Assembly: GCA_007994965.1 (NCBI GenBank)
Contig: VOPW01000001.1
Span: 744,001 to 808,000 of the forward strand
DNA length: 64,000 bases
Source of the DNA: Piscinibacter aquaticus
Lineage (GTDB): Bacteria; Pseudomonadota; Gammaproteobacteria; Burkholderiales; Burkholderiaceae_C
Direction of reading: 5' to 3'
Shown piece after piece: positions 9,093-22,523 of this stretch; the stretch's first letter is position 1, and the number at the start of each line of letters is the position of its first letter. Position numbers and translations under genes: made by a program. The notes beneath the pieces were generated by a model. It was not told the DNA's origin. It ran no database searches and was given only the letters and a program-made list of their open reading frames with translations.

Positions 9093-11421
9093 TCAGGCGC
9101 CCCCTCGCACCGCCTCGATCGCCCGCAGCAGCGCCTCGCCGGTGGCGGGGGCGCTCAGCGGCGGGTCGATGCGGTGGCCACCCACCGCCGACACCGCATC
9201 GCGCAGCGCATAGAACACCGAGAAGGGCAGCAGCAGCGGCGGCTCGCCCACCGCCTTGCTGCGATGGATGCTGTCTTCGGCATTGGCGTTGTCGAACAGG
9301 CGTACGCGGAAGTCGGCCGGGCAATCGTTGGCGGTCGGGATCTTGTAGGTGCTCGGCGCGTGCGTGAGCAACAGTCCCGTCTGCGGATGCCAGACCAGTT
9401 CTTCCATCGTCAGCCAGCCCATGCCCTGGATGAAGGCGCCTTCGACCGGCCGATGTCGATGGCCGGATTGAGCGAACGGCCGACGTCGTGCAGCACGTCG
9501 GCGCGCAACAGCCGCCATTCGCCGGTGAGCGTGTCCAGAAGCACCTCGCTGACCGCCGCGCCGTAGGCGAAGTAGTAGAAGGGCCGGCCCTGCAGCGTCT
9601 CGCGGTTCCAGCTCAGGCCCGGCGTGGCGTAGAAGCCGTCGGACCAGAGCTGCACGCGCTCCTGCCGGGCCTTCGTCGCCAGTTCGGCAAAGGGCAGGCT
9701 GCGGCCCGCCACGCTGACCACGCCGCCGGCGAAGCGCACGGCCGACGTCTCGCCGCCGAACAGCGCTGCCGCGCAGGCCGCGAGCCGCTCACGGATCTGA
9801 CGTGCGGCATCCTGTGCCGCCTTGCCGTTGAGATCGCTGCCGGTAGAGGCGGCGGTGGCCGAGGTGTTGGCGATCTTGTGGGTGTCGGTGGCGGTGACGC
9901 GCACGCTCTCGAAGGGCACGCCGAGTTCATGTGCCACCACCTGCGCCACCTTGGTATTCAGCCCCTGGCCCATCTCGGTGCCGCCGTGGTTCACCAGGAT
10001 GGAGCCATCGGTATAGACGTGCACCAGCGCGCCGGCCTGGTTGAAATGCTTGACGTTGAACGAGATGCCGAACTTCACCGGTGTCAGCGCGAGGCCGCGC
10101 TTGAGCACGGGGCTGCTGGCGTTGAACGCGTTCACGGCCTTGCGGCGCGCACGGTAGTCGCTGGTCGCTTCGAGCTCGGCCACCAGTTCGCGGATGACGT
10201 TGTCGTCCACCGCCTGTCCATAAGGCGTGCTCTGCCCCTGGTCGTAGAAGTTGAGCCGCCGCACGTCCAGCGCATCCTTGCCCAGCGCCCGCGCGATCGA
10301 ATCGAGGATGTTCTCGATCGCGATCGCCCCCTGCGGCCCGCCGAAGCCGCGGAAGGCGGTGTTGCTCTGCGTATTCGTCTTCGCGCAGTAGCCGTGCATC
10401 GCCACGTCGGGCAGCCAGTAGGCATTGTCGAAGTGGCACAGCGCGCGGGTCATTACCGGGCCCGACAGATCCGCCGAATGGCCGGCCCGCGAGACCATCG
10501 TGATCTCGGCACCGAGCACGCGGCCTTCGTCGTCGTAGCCCACCTCGTAGGCATAGCGGAAGCAGTGGCGCCGGCCGGTGATCAGGAAGTCGTCGTCGCG
10601 ATCCAGCCGCAGCTTGACCGGTCGGCCAAGCTTCTTCGCGGCCACCGCGGCCACGCAGGCGAACAGAGCCGACTGCGATTCCTTGCCGCCGAAGCCGCCG
10701 CCCATGCGCCGGCATTCCACCTGAACGTGGTGCGCATGCAGGCCGAGCGCATGCGCCACCGGTGCTGCATCTCGCTCGGATGCTGGGTGGAGCAGTGCAC
10801 CAGCATGCCGTCGTTCTCGCGCGGGATGGCGTAGCTGATCTGGCCTTCGAGATAGAACTGCTCTTGCCCGCCGACCTCGAACGTGCCCCGCAGCCGCCGC
10901 GGCGCGGTGTCGATGGCCGAGCGTGCCTCGCCGCGCTGCAGATGCATCGGCGGCAGCACGTACTGGCCCTTCGCGTGCGCGTCGAGCGGGTCGATCACCG
11001 CCGGCAGCGGCTCGATCTGAAGTGCCTGCTTCGCACGTGCCGCCACGCGCCGCGCGACCTCGCGCGTGCGCGCGATCACCGCGAAGACCGGCTGGCCGAG
11101 GTAACGGACCTCGCCGCGAGCGAGGATCGGATCGTCCTTGACGATGGAGCCGCAGTCGTTGACGCCCGGAATGTCGTCGGCGGTGAGGATCGCGACCACG
11201 CCGGGCTCGGCGCGCAGCGCGTCGAGCGTGATGCCCTTGAGCACGCCATGCGCCACCGGCGAGAGGCCCAGCGCACAGTGCAGCGTGCCGGCGAGCTCGG
11301 GCAGATCGTCCACGTAGGGCGCCGCGCCGGCCACGTGCAGGTGCGCCGATTCGTGCGGGCGGCCGATACCCACCTGCGCGGTGCTGGCGGCGATCACGTC
11401 GGAATCGATGGGCTTGTTCAT
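9093..11421 (-). CDS. xdhB: Xanthine dehydrogenase molybdenum-binding subunit
   Basis: Large subunit of about 776 residues binding the molybdopterin cofactor that hydroxylates hypoxanthine and xanthine to urate. Visible landmarks are MGGGFGGKE, the active-site arginine segment TAFRGFGGPQG, GTEMGQGLNTKV, and the catalytic glutamate in KAVGEPPLLL near the C-terminus. Two frame breaks, near 10755 and 9453, each restore with one A, giving CCAGG (HQVAHA and GQVEGA). It follows xdhA by one base. Confidence 0.93.
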
Positions 11422-11422
11422 C

Positions 11423-12925
11423 TCAGGCCGCCTCGTGGGCGAGGGAGGCGAAGACGTTGAGCGCTTCGGCCGGCAACGGATCGTGCAGCCGCGTCTCCAG
11501 CCAGAAGCGGCGCAGCAGGTTGGCCGCCACGCGCATGCGGTGCTCGGCGCTTGCGCGCAGGTCGGTCAGCGGCTTGAAGTCCTGCGCCAATGCGGCCTGC
11601 GCGGCACGGAGGCTGGCTTCGTTCCACGGCTGGCCGAGCAACGCCGCTTCCGCATGCGCGGCGCGTTTCACGATCGCCGCCATGCCGCCGAAGGCGAGGT
11701 GCACGCTGCGCACCACTTCGCCGTCGAGTTCGATCGCGAAGCCGGCGCAGATCGCCGAGATGTCGCAGTCGAAGCGCTTGCTGATCTTGTAGCCACGCAC
11801 CTGCCGCTCCGCCGATGCCAGCGGCACCACGATCGCCTTCACGAATTCGCCGGGTTCGAGCCGGTTCTTCATGTAGTCGACGTAGAAGTCGGGCAGCGGC
11901 ATGCAGCGGATGTGGTGGCCGCGGCGCAGTTCGATCTGCGCATCCAGCGCCATCAGGATCGGCGCGCTGTCGCCGATCGGCGAGCCGTTGGCGAGGTTGC
12001 CGCCCATCGTGCCGGCATGGCGCACCGGCGGCGACGCGAAGCGCAGCCATACGTCGGTCAGCGACGGCCAGCGCTGCACCAGCACGCGCCAGGCGTCTTC
12101 CAGCGACGCGCCGGCGCCGATGCGCAAGCTGCCGTCGCGCTCCTCGATCGTGCGCAGTTCCGCCACGCCGCCGAGGTAGAGGATCTCGCCCAGATCGCGG
12201 AACTGCTTGTTCACCCACAGGCCGATGTCGGTGGCGCCGGCCAGCAGCCGGGCGTCGGGCACGGCGAGCCGCAGTGCCGCGAGGTCTTCCAGCGTGCGCG
12301 GCGCGAAGAAGCGATCGCCGTACTGGAAGGTGTCGCCCGAGGCGATCGTCTTCAGCGCCGCCACCACCGGCGTGGTGTCCAGGGCCACCGCCGGCAACTC
12401 GAACATGCGCTGGCCGGCATCGAGGATGGGCCGGTAGCCGGTGCAGCGGCAGAGGTTGCCGGAGAGATCGTCGGCCAGCGCACGGCGCGTCGGCGTGCTG
12501 CCGCACGCCCGGTGGCGCTCGTAGCCGGCCCACAGGCTCATCACGAAGCCCGGCGTGCAGAAGCCGCATTGCGAGCCGTGGCACTCCACCATCGCCTGCT
12601 GCACCGGGTGCAGCGCCGCGTCCGGCGTCATCGCTTTCAGGTCTTCCACGGTGAACAGCGCCTTGCCGTCCAGCGTCGGCATGAATTGCAGGCAGGCGTT
12701 CACCGTCTCCAGCTTCAGGCCGCGAATCGCGTTCGTCTCGCCGGGCGCGGCCAGCGTGCCCAGCACCACCGTGCAGGCGCCGCAATCGCCCTCGTTGCAG
12801 CCTTCCTTGGTGCCGGTGCAGCGGGCGTCCTCGCGCAGCCAGTCGAGCACGCTGCGTGTCGGTGCGGCGTCGTCGACCTCGACGATCTGGCCGCGGTGGA
12901 AGAAGCGGATCGGACGGATGGTCAT
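11423..12925 (-). CDS. xdhA: Xanthine dehydrogenase iron-sulfur/FAD subunit
   Basis: Small subunit of 500 residues with an unbroken frame. The N-terminal ferredoxin-like domain carries GCNEGDCGAC, and the second [2Fe-2S] domain carries CGFCTPGF and GNLCRCTGYRPI. The FAD-binding domain follows (AGATDIGLWVNKQ, TMGGNLANGSPIGD). It passes electrons from the molybdenum site to NAD+. First gene of xdhABC, divergent from a LysR regulator across a 95-base gap. Confidence 0.95.
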   Translation of the reverse strand: MTIRPIRFFHRGQIVEVDDAAPTRSVLDWLREDARCTGTKEGCNEGDCGACTVVLGTLAAPGETNAIRGLKLETVNACLQFMPTLDGKALFTVEDLKAMTPDAALHPVQQAMVECHGSQCGFCTPGFVMSLWAGYERHRACGSTPTRRALADDLSGNLCRCTGYRPILDAGQRMFELPAVALDTTPVVAALKTIASGDTFQYGDRFFAPRTLEDLAALRLAVPDARLLAGATDIGLWVNKQFRDLGEILYLGGVAELRTIEERDGSLRIGAGASLEDAWRVLVQRWPSLTDVWLRFASPPVRHAGTMGGNLANGSPIGDSAPILMALDAQIELRRGHHIRCMPLPDFYVDYMKNRLEPGEFVKAIVVPLASAERQVRGYKISKRFDCDISAICAGFAIELDGEVVRSVHLAFGGMAAIVKRAAHAEAALLGQPWNEASLRAAQAALAQDFKPLTDLRASAEHRMRVAANLLRRFWLETRLHDPLPAEALNVFASLAHEAA

Positions 12926-13020
12926 CGTGGGGGAGCCGGGCGGGTGCGTCAGCGCGAAGGTACGCCGATCCGGCCCGCCGCGTATGTCGTCGCGTGGATA
13001 ACACCTATCATCGCAGCGCT

Positions 13021-13994
13021 ATGACGCAGCGCGCCGAAACCGACAAGATCGAGCTCCATCTCATCCGGGTGTTGCAGACCTTGATCACCGAACGCAGCGT
13101 CTCCCGTGCCGCGATGCGGCTGCGCAGCACCCAGCCGGCGGTGAGTGCGCAGCTCAAGCGGCTGCGCGCCCTCACCGGGGATCCGCTGCTGGTGCGCTCG
13201 GGCAACGGCATGACGCCCACCGACACCGCCTTGCAACTCCTGGACCCGGCCAGCCGCCTGCTGCAGGATGCCGACCGCCTCTTCAGCCCGCGCGCCCGCG
13301 CCCAGGGTTTCGATCCGGCGCAGAGCACGCTGACCTTCCGCATCGCCGCGAGCGACTACCTCGATCCGCTGTTCCTGCCCGAACTGGTGGCGCACCTGCA
13401 GCGCCAGGCGCCGAATGCGCGGCTGGAGCTGCTGCCTCTCTCTGGCGCCTTCGACTACCGCCGCAGCCTCGCGCAGGGGCAGGTCGATCTGGTGATCGGC
13501 AACTGGCTGGAGCCGCCGGGCGAACTGCACCTGGGCCGGCTGATGTCCGACGAGATCGTCTGCCCGGTGGCCGAGGATCACCCCGCCGCGCGGCTGAACG
13601 CCCGCACCTGGACGGCCGAGCGCTACCTCGGCTGCCAGCACGTGGCACCGACCCCGCTGCATGGCACCACGCCCGGCGTGATCGACGACCACCTCGCTTC
13701 GCTGGGCCTGAAGCGCGACGTGGTGGTCAAGAGCGCGCACTTCAGCCTGATCCCGCTGATGGTGGCGCAGAGCCTCTTGGTGCTGACCACCGGGCGCCTC
13801 TTCTGCACGCGCTACATCGACAGCCTGCCGGTGCGCATCGTGCGCTGCCCGGTGGCCTTCCGCCGCTGACCTATTACCAGCTCTGGCACGAGCTGACGCA
13901 CGCCTCCGCCGCCAACCGCTGGCTGCGCGAGCAGGTGCGCGAGGTGGCGCGCAACGTGGCGGCGCATGGCCTGCCCGCACGGGGCCGCGCATGA
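13021..13994 (+). CDS. LysR-family regulator, probable xdh/purine regulator
   Basis: An N-terminal LysR helix-turn-helix (ERSVSRAAMRLRSTQPAVSA) is followed by a periplasmic-binding-like effector domain. The frame breaks near 13862: one extra C restores VAFPPLTYYQLWHE and runs to a stop overlapping guaD. It is divergent from xdhABC and translationally coupled to guanine deaminase, so a purine-linked effector is likely but inferred. The 95-base divergent gap carries TATCAT ten bases before the ATG but no convincing -35. Confidence 0.88.
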
Positions 13995-15280
13995 CGAAGC
14001 GAATCGCGCTTCGCGGCGACCTGCTCGACTTCACGGCCGAGCCGGACTGGGGCGTGACGGAGTCGCCCGCGGTGCGTTTTCGCCCCGACCACTGGCTGCT
14101 GATCGAAGACGGCCGCATCGCTGCGGTGCAGGCCGAGGCGCCGGGCGACGACTGGCCGCGCGAGGACCATGCCGGCCGGCTGATCCTGCCCGGCTTCATC
14201 GACACCCACGTGCACAGCCCGCAGCTCGACGTGATCGGAAGCTACGGCAGCGAACTGCTCGACTGGCTGAACACCTACACGTTCCCGGCCGAGCGGCGCT
14301 ACGCCGACCCCGAGTTGGCGGCCAGCGGCGCGGCGCTGTTCCTCGCTGCGCTGCTGGCGCACGGCACCACGGCGGCGGTGGTGTTCCCGACGGTGCACAA
14401 GGTCTCGGCCGATGCGCTCTTTGCCGGCGCGGCCGAGCGCGGCATGCGCCTGATCGCCGGCAAGGTGCTGATGGACCGCCACGCCCCCGATGGCCTGCGC
14501 GACGACGTGGTGCAGGCCGAGGCCGATTGCCGCGAGCTGATCGCACGCTGGCACGGCCGCGACCGCCTCGCCTATGCGGTGACGGTGCGCTTCGCGCCGA
14601 CCAGCACGCCGGCGCAGCTGGCGATGGCCGGCCGGCTGTGCGCCGAAGACCCGACGCTGTACCTGCAGACCCACGTCGCCGAGAACCGCGACGAGGTGCG
14701 CTGGGTGCGCGAGCTGTTCCCCGAGGCGCGCAGCTACCTCGACGTCTATGCCCGCGCCGGGCTGCTGCATGCGCGCAGCGTGCTCGCCCACGGCATCTGG
14801 CTCGACGATGCCGACCGCGCGGCGCTGCGCGAATCGGGCGCGCAGATCGCGCACAGCCCGTCGTCCAACCTCTTTCTCGGCAGCGGCCTGTTCGACTGGC
14901 GCGCCGCCGAAGCTGCCGGCGCCGCGGTGACGCTGGCCAGCGACGTCGGTGGCGGCACCAGCCTGTCGATGCTGCGCACCATGGCCGATGCCTACAAGGT
15001 GCAGGCGATGGCGCACCAGCGGCTGACCGCCTGGAAGGCCTTGCACGCCTCCACGCGCGGTGCAGCGCAGGCGCTGTCGTTGGGCCACGAGATCGGCTCG
15101 CTGGAGCCGGGCCATGCCGCCGACCTGTGCGTGTGGGACTGGGCCGCCGGCCCGGTCGCGCAGCAGCGCATGGCGGTGGCGCGCGGTTTGCATGAGAAGG
15201 TGTTCGCATGGCTGACGCTCGGCGACGAGCGCTGCCTGGTGACGAGCATCGTGAACGGCGCGGTGCGATACCAGCGCTGA
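13991..15280 (+). CDS. guaD: Guanine deaminase
   Basis: An amidohydrolase of 429 residues with intact frame that deaminates guanine to xanthine. Zinc and substrate motifs are FIDTHVHSPQ, LQTHVAENRDEV, LAHGIWLDD and LASDVGGGTSLSML; PFAM-like motif order matches GuaD rather than cytosine or atrazine hydrolases. The start ATG overlaps the stop of the lysR gene. Xanthine produced here would feed XdhABC encoded on the opposite strand nearby. Confidence 0.93.
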   Translation: MTKRIALRGDLLDFTAEPDWGVTESPAVRFRPDHWLLIEDGRIAAVQAEAPGDDWPREDHAGRLILPGFIDTHVHSPQLDVIGSYGSELLDWLNTYTFPAERRYADPELAASGAALFLAALLAHGTTAAVVFPTVHKVSADALFAGAAERGMRLIAGKVLMDRHAPDGLRDDVVQAEADCRELIARWHGRDRLAYAVTVRFAPTSTPAQLAMAGRLCAEDPTLYLQTHVAENRDEVRWVRELFPEARSYLDVYARAGLLHARSVLAHGIWLDDADRAALRESGAQIAHSPSSNLFLGSGLFDWRAAEAAGAAVTLASDVGGGTSLSMLRTMADAYKVQAMAHQRLTAWKALHASTRGAAQALSLGHEIGSLEPGHAADLCVWDWAAGPVAQQRMAVARGLHEKVFAWLTLGDERCLVTSIVNGAVRYQR

Positions 15281-15294
15281 ACGAGGAGACGAGC

Positions 15295-16810
15295 ATGCTG
15301 CGACTGGAGCTGATCGACATCAGCAAGCAGTACCCGGCCGTGAAGGCCAACGACCGCGTCAACCTGCGCGTCAAGCCCGGCGAGATCCATGCCGTGCTCG
15401 GCGAGAACGGGGCCGGCAAGTCGACGATGATGAAGATGATCTACGGCGCGGTCCGCCCCGACGAGGGCGAGATCCGCTGGAACGGCCAGCCTGTGCAGAT
15501 CGCATCGCCGGCGCAGGCGCGCCAGCTCGGCATCAGCATGGTCTACCAGCACTTCAGCCTGTTCGACACGCTGACCGCGGCCGAGAACGTCTGGCTCGGG
15601 CTGGGCAGGAGCCTCTCGCTCGCGCAGGTGATCGAGCGCATCAACGAGGTCGCGGCGAGCTATGGCCTGGATGTCGACCCGCTGCGGCCGGTGCACACGC
15701 TCTCGGTGGGCGAGCGCCAGCGCGTGGAGATCGTGCGGGCGCTGCTGACCAAGCCGAAGCTGCTGATCCTCGACGAACCCACCTCGGTGCTGACGCCGCA
15801 GGCGGTCGACAAGCTCTTCGTCACGCTGCGCCAGCTTGCCAACGAGGGCTGCTCGATCCTCTACATCAGCCACAAGCTCGACGAGATCCGCGCGCTGTGC
15901 CACCACTGCACGGTGCTGCGCGGCGGCAAGGTCACCGGCGAGGTCGACCCGACGCAGGAGACCAACGCCAGTCTCTCGCGCCTGATGATCGGCGCCGAGC
16001 CGCCGCAGCTGCAGCACATCCAGGCGAAGCTGGGCAGCACGGTGCTGGAGGTCAGGGGCCTGTCGGTCCCCAAGGCCGATCCGTTCTCCACCGCCTTGAG
16101 CGACATCGGCTTCACCGTGCGCGCCGGCGAGATCGTCGGCATCGCCGGCGTCTCCGGCAATGGCCAGCAGGAGCTGATGGCCGCGCTCTCCGGCGAAGAC
16201 CTGCGCGCGCCCTCGGGCTCGATCCAGCTCTTCGGCCGGGACATCGCCCATGACTCGCCGCGCAAGCGCCGCAAAGGAAGGCCTGCACTTCGTGCCGGAA
16301 GAGCGCCTCGGCCGCGGCGCGGTGCCGACGCTGTCGCTGGCGCAGAACACGCTGCTCACGCGCACCGGCACGGTGAATCGCTCCGGCTGGATCCGCACCG
16401 GCGAGGTGAAGGCGCTGGCCGAGGCGCTGATCAAGCGCTTCAACGTCAAGGCCGGCGGGCCGCAGGCGGCGGCCAAGAGCCTGTCGGGCGGCAACCTGCA
16501 GAAGTTCATCGTCGGCCGCGAGATCGATGCCGATCCGAAGCTGCTGATCGTCTCGCAGCCCACCTGGGGCGTGGACGTGGGTGCGGCGGCGCAGATCCGC
16601 GGCGAGCTGCTGGCGCTGCGCGACAAGGGCTGTGCGCTGCTCGTCGTGAGCGAGGAGCTCGACGAGCTGTTCGAGATCTGCGACCGGCTGGTGGTGATCG
16701 CGCAGGGCCGCGTCTCGCCCAGCGTGGACACCTCGAAGGCGACGATCGAAATGATCGGCGAGTGGATGTCGGGGCTGTGGAACAAGGAGGCCGTCCATGC
16801 TGAAGCTTGA
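15295..16810 (+). CDS. BMP-type purine/nucleoside ABC importer ATPase (two ABC domains)
   Basis: Two fused nucleotide-binding domains of the sugar/nucleoside family. The first has Walker A GENGAGKST, signature LSVGERQ and Walker B LLILDEPTS. The second has a degenerate Walker A (GVSGNGQQ) and signature LSGGNLQ, with HFVPEERLGRGAVP in between. ATG 15295 has a GAGGAG-type ribosome site. One frame break lies near 16265 in an A run. It heads an operon with two permeases and a BMP lipoprotein and probably energises uptake of nucleobases or nucleosides, judged by neighbouring deaminases. Confidence 0.92.
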
Positions 16811-17901
16811 AGCCCGGCCCGAGCCGTCGAAGCTGATGTCGATCGCCTCGCCGCTGCTGGCGCTGGCGATCACGGTGGTGATCGGCACCCTGCTGTTCAT
16901 CGCGCTGGGCAAGGATCCGGTGCGCGGCCTGCAGGTGTTCTTCGTCGAGCCGGTGAAGAGCGCCTATGCGCTGTCGGAGCTGGCGATGAAGGCCACGCCG
17001 CTGCTGCTGATCGCGCTCGGCCTCGCGGTGTGCTTCCGCCCAATGTGTGGAACATCGGCGCCGAAGGCCAGTTCGTGATCGGCGCGATCTTCGCCGGCGG
17101 CATGGCGATGCAGGCCGGGCCCGACACCGGCCGCTGGTTCGTCATCGCGGTGCTGCTGGCCGGCGTGGTGGGCGGCATGGTCTGGGCCGGCATCGTCGCG
17201 CTGCTGCGCGACCGCTTCAACGCCAGCGAGATCCTCGTCAGCCTGATGATGGTCTACATCGCCGACATGGTGCTGGGCTACCTCGTCTACGGGCCGTGGA
17301 AGGACCCGGCCGGCTACAACTTCCCGCAGACCATCACCTTCCTGAAGAGCACGCAGGTGCCGCGGCTGGTGGATGGCTTTCGCGTCAACATCGGCCTGCT
17401 GATCGCGCTGTTCGCCGTGCTGGCGTTCTGGGTGCTGCTGTTTCGCACCTACGCCGGCTTCCAGCTGCAGGTGGGCGGCCTCGCGCCGCATGCCGCGCGT
17501 TATGCCGGCTTCTCGTCGCGCAAGGCGCTGTGGACGGCGCTGCTGCTGTCGGGTGGCATGGCGGGCTGGCCGGAGCACTGGAAGTGGCCGGGCCGCTGGC
17601 GCAACTCACGCCGCACGTGCCGGCCGGCTACGGCTTCGCGGCCATCATCGTCGCCTTCGTCGGCCGGCTGCATCCGGTGGGGGCGATCTTCGCGGCCATC
17701 CTGATGAGCATGTTCTACATCGGCGGCGAGCTGGCGCAATCGCGCCTGGGCCTGCCCAAGTCGCTGACCGGCGTGTTCCAGGGGCTGCTGCTCTTCACGC
17801 TGCTGGCGTGCGACACGCTGATCGCCTACCGGCTGCGCTGGAAGCCGGCGCAGCCGAAGGTGGCGAAGCTCGCCGCTGCCAGCACCCCGAAGGAGGCCTG
17901 A
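16797..17901 (+). CDS. BMP-type ABC importer permease 1
   Basis: Multi-spanning permease of about 368 residues. The conserved NVWNIGAEGQFVIGAI motif is present, as are about eight hydrophobic segments. Two frame breaks, near 17040 and 17566, are seen; the second restores a CCTGG site. Its start overlaps the ATPase gene by 14 bases. It pairs with the next permease to form the membrane channel. Confidence 0.9.
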
Positions 17902-17902
17902 G

Positions 17903-18819
17903 ATGGACGCTTTCGCACTCCTGCTCGCCGCCACCTTCAATGCCGGCACCGTGCTGGCGATCGCCGCACTCGGCCTGCTGATCAACGAACGCGCCGGCAT
18001 CGTCAACCTCGGTGCCGAGGGCATGATGCTGGTCGCGGCCATCGCCGGCTTCGCCACCGCGGTGCACACCGGCAACGACTGGCTGGCCTTCGGCGCCGGG
18101 GCGCTGGCAGGCGCGTTGCTGGCCGCTGCCTTCGGCGTGCTGGTGATCTGGCTGAATACCAACCAGTACGCCACCGGCACGGCGCTGAGCCTGTTCGGCG
18201 CCGGCTTCTCGGCCTTCGCCGGCATCCTGTACACGCAGGAGAAGCTTTCCGAGCGGCCGCACTTCCAGATCCCCGGCGGCCGACATCCCGTTCTTCGGCC
18301 CGGCGATGTTCAAGCAGCATCCGATGGTCTACCTCGCGGTGCTGCTGACGATCGCCATCGCACGGTTCCTCTACCGCTCGCGCGCCGGTCTGGTGCTGCG
18401 CGCGATCGGCGAATCGCCCGAATCGGCGCATGCGCTGGGTTATCCGGTGCGGCGCATCCGGCTGCTGGCGGTGGTGGTGGGCGGTGCGCTGTGCGGCGTG
18501 GCGGGCGCCTACATCTCGGTGATCTACACGCCGCTGTGGGTGGAAGGGATGATCGCCGGCAAGGGCTGGATCGCGCTGGCGCTGACCACCTTCGCGACGG
18601 CGGCCGGCACGCGTCCTGCTTGGTGCCTATCTGTTCGGCGGGGTGACCATGCTGCAGTTCCACCTGCAAGGCGAGGGCGTGCAGATCGCCAGCCAGTTCC
18701 TGACGATGCTGCCCTACGTGGCCACCATCGTGGTGCTGGTGCTGATCTCTCGCAACGCGAACTTCATCAAGGTCAACATGCCGGCATCGATCGGCAAGCC
18801 CTTCTTCCCCGGTTCGTGA
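17903..18819 (+). CDS. BMP-type ABC importer permease 2
   Basis: Second permease, about 305 residues, with the family motif INERAGIVNLGAEGMML near the N-terminus and VRRIRLLAVVVGGALCGVAG in the coupling region. Two breaks, near 18284 and 18605, both restore with CT, giving CCTGG sites and the expected residues (PGLADIPFFG and TWRPAR). It starts one base after the previous stop. Confidence 0.9.
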
Positions 18820-18873
18820 CGGGCCCATAATTTCGCGCTTTCCCGCTCCCTCGCATCTCAACCTGGAGTCGAC

Positions 18874-20039
18874 ATGACGTTTCACAGCAAGCGTTCCCTG
18901 ATCAAGCTGGCCGGCTGGAGCACGCTCGCCGCCACCGCCGCCCTGGTGGGCTGCGGCAAGAAGGAAGAGCCGGCGCCGCAGGCCGCGGCGCCCGCCGCCT
19001 CGCCGGTGGCCGCCGCCCCGGCCAAGCCCGAGCCGCTGAAGATCGCCTTCGCCTACGTCGGCCCGGTGGGCGACGGCGGCTGGACCTTCGCCCACGACAA
19101 CGGCCGCAAGGCGGTGGAGAAGGAGTTCGGCGATAAGGTCGTGACGACCTTCGTCGAGAAGGTGCCCGAGGCCGCCGACGCCGAGCGCGTGTTCCGCGAC
19201 ATGGTCGGCCAGGGCAACAAGCTGATCTTCGGCACCACCTTCGGCTACATGGAGCCGATGCTCAAGGTCGCCGCCGACGCCAAGGACGTGAAGTTCGAGC
19301 ATGCCACCGGCTACAAGCAGGCCGAGAACATGCGCACCTACGACAGCCGCACCTACGAGGGCGCGTACATGGCCGGCATCATCGCCGGCGCGATGACCAA
19401 GTCGAACACGCTGGGCGTGGTCGGCTCGATCCCCATCCCCGAGGTGATCCGCAACATCAACAGCTTCACGATGGGCGCGCAGTCGGTCAACCCGAAGATC
19501 AAGACCAAGGTGGTCTGGGTCAACGAGTGGTTCAACCCGCCCAAGGAAACCGAGGCCGCGCAATCGCTGCTCAACGGCGGCGCCGACGTGCTGTTCCAGA
19601 ACACCGACTCGTCGGCCGTGCTGCAGACCGCCGGCAAGGCCAAGAAGTACGCCTTCGGCTGGGACAGCGACATGAGCGCCTACTCGCCCGAGGCGCACCT
19701 CGCCTCGGCGGTGATCAACTGGGGCCCGTACTACATCAAGGCCACGAAGGACGCGCTGGAAGGCACCTGGAAGGGCAACGAGGCCTCGTGGTGGGGCGTC
19801 AAGGAAGGCACGATCGACATCGTGTCGATCTCCGACAAGGTGCCCGCCGACATCAAGGCCAAGGTCGAGACCGTCAAGGCCGGCCTGAAGGACGGCAGCT
19901 TCGCGATCTGGAAGGGCCCGATCGTCGGCCAGGACGGCAAGGAGATCCTCGCCAAGGACGTGGTCGCCGACGACAAGTTCCTCGGCGGCATCAAGTTCTA
20001 CGTCAAGGGCGTCGAGGGCAAGGTCCCCGGCGACAAGTG

Positions 20040-20040
<1 letters not shown>
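18874..20040 (+). CDS. BMP-family (basic membrane protein) substrate-binding lipoprotein 1
   Basis: A lipoprotein signal with lipobox LVGC (Cys near residue 27) is followed by an Ala/Pro-rich linker and a BMP/Med domain. Motifs are FAYVGPVGDGGWTFAHDNGR, KLIFGTTFGYMEP, EGAYMAGIIAGAM and GWDSDMSAYSP. Length is 388 residues and the frame is intact. It would deliver nucleobases or nucleosides to the adjacent ABC importer. The stop overlaps the Rieske gene start. Confidence 0.93.
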
Positions 20041-22387
<2,347 letters not shown>

Positions 22388-22402
22388 TGAGAACCATTCG
22401 CA
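22388..22402 (-). promoter_or_regulatory. Fur-like operator
   Basis: TGAGAAC, a single C, then ATTCGCA form a 7-1-7 imperfect palindrome (five of seven pairs) embedded in GCAAATGAGAACCATTCGCA, close to Fur boxes of the TGAGAAT-N-ATTCTCA type. It precedes the small minus-strand gene and could also affect the divergent BMP gene at 22524. Confidence 0.55.
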
Positions 22403-22462
22403 AGTAGACCGCATCCTGACCACGGAATTGGCCGGCCGCCGCCTCGGCGACAATCAGGCCTG

Positions 22463-22490
22463 CAAAGCGGCAGTGCTCCCTGCCGCTTTG
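22463..22490 (+). terminator. Perfect 11-bp hairpin, terminator or 5'-leader element
   Basis: CAAAGCGGCAG and CTGCCGCTTTG pair perfectly around the loop TGCTCC, followed on the plus strand by TGCTTTTC. It resembles a rho-independent terminator for plus-strand readthrough from the purine operon. It also lies only 33 bases before the ATG of the second BMP gene, so a regulatory leader role is possible. Confidence 0.55.
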
Positions 22491-22523
22491 TGCTTTTCAT
22501 CCGGAGCCATGTAGAGGACCACC

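Noticed and set aside
12926-13020. Promoter and LysR binding site between xdhA and lysR
   Set aside because: TATCAT is present near 13006 but no acceptable -35 or clear T-N11-A palindrome was found, so it is only mentioned in the gene entry.
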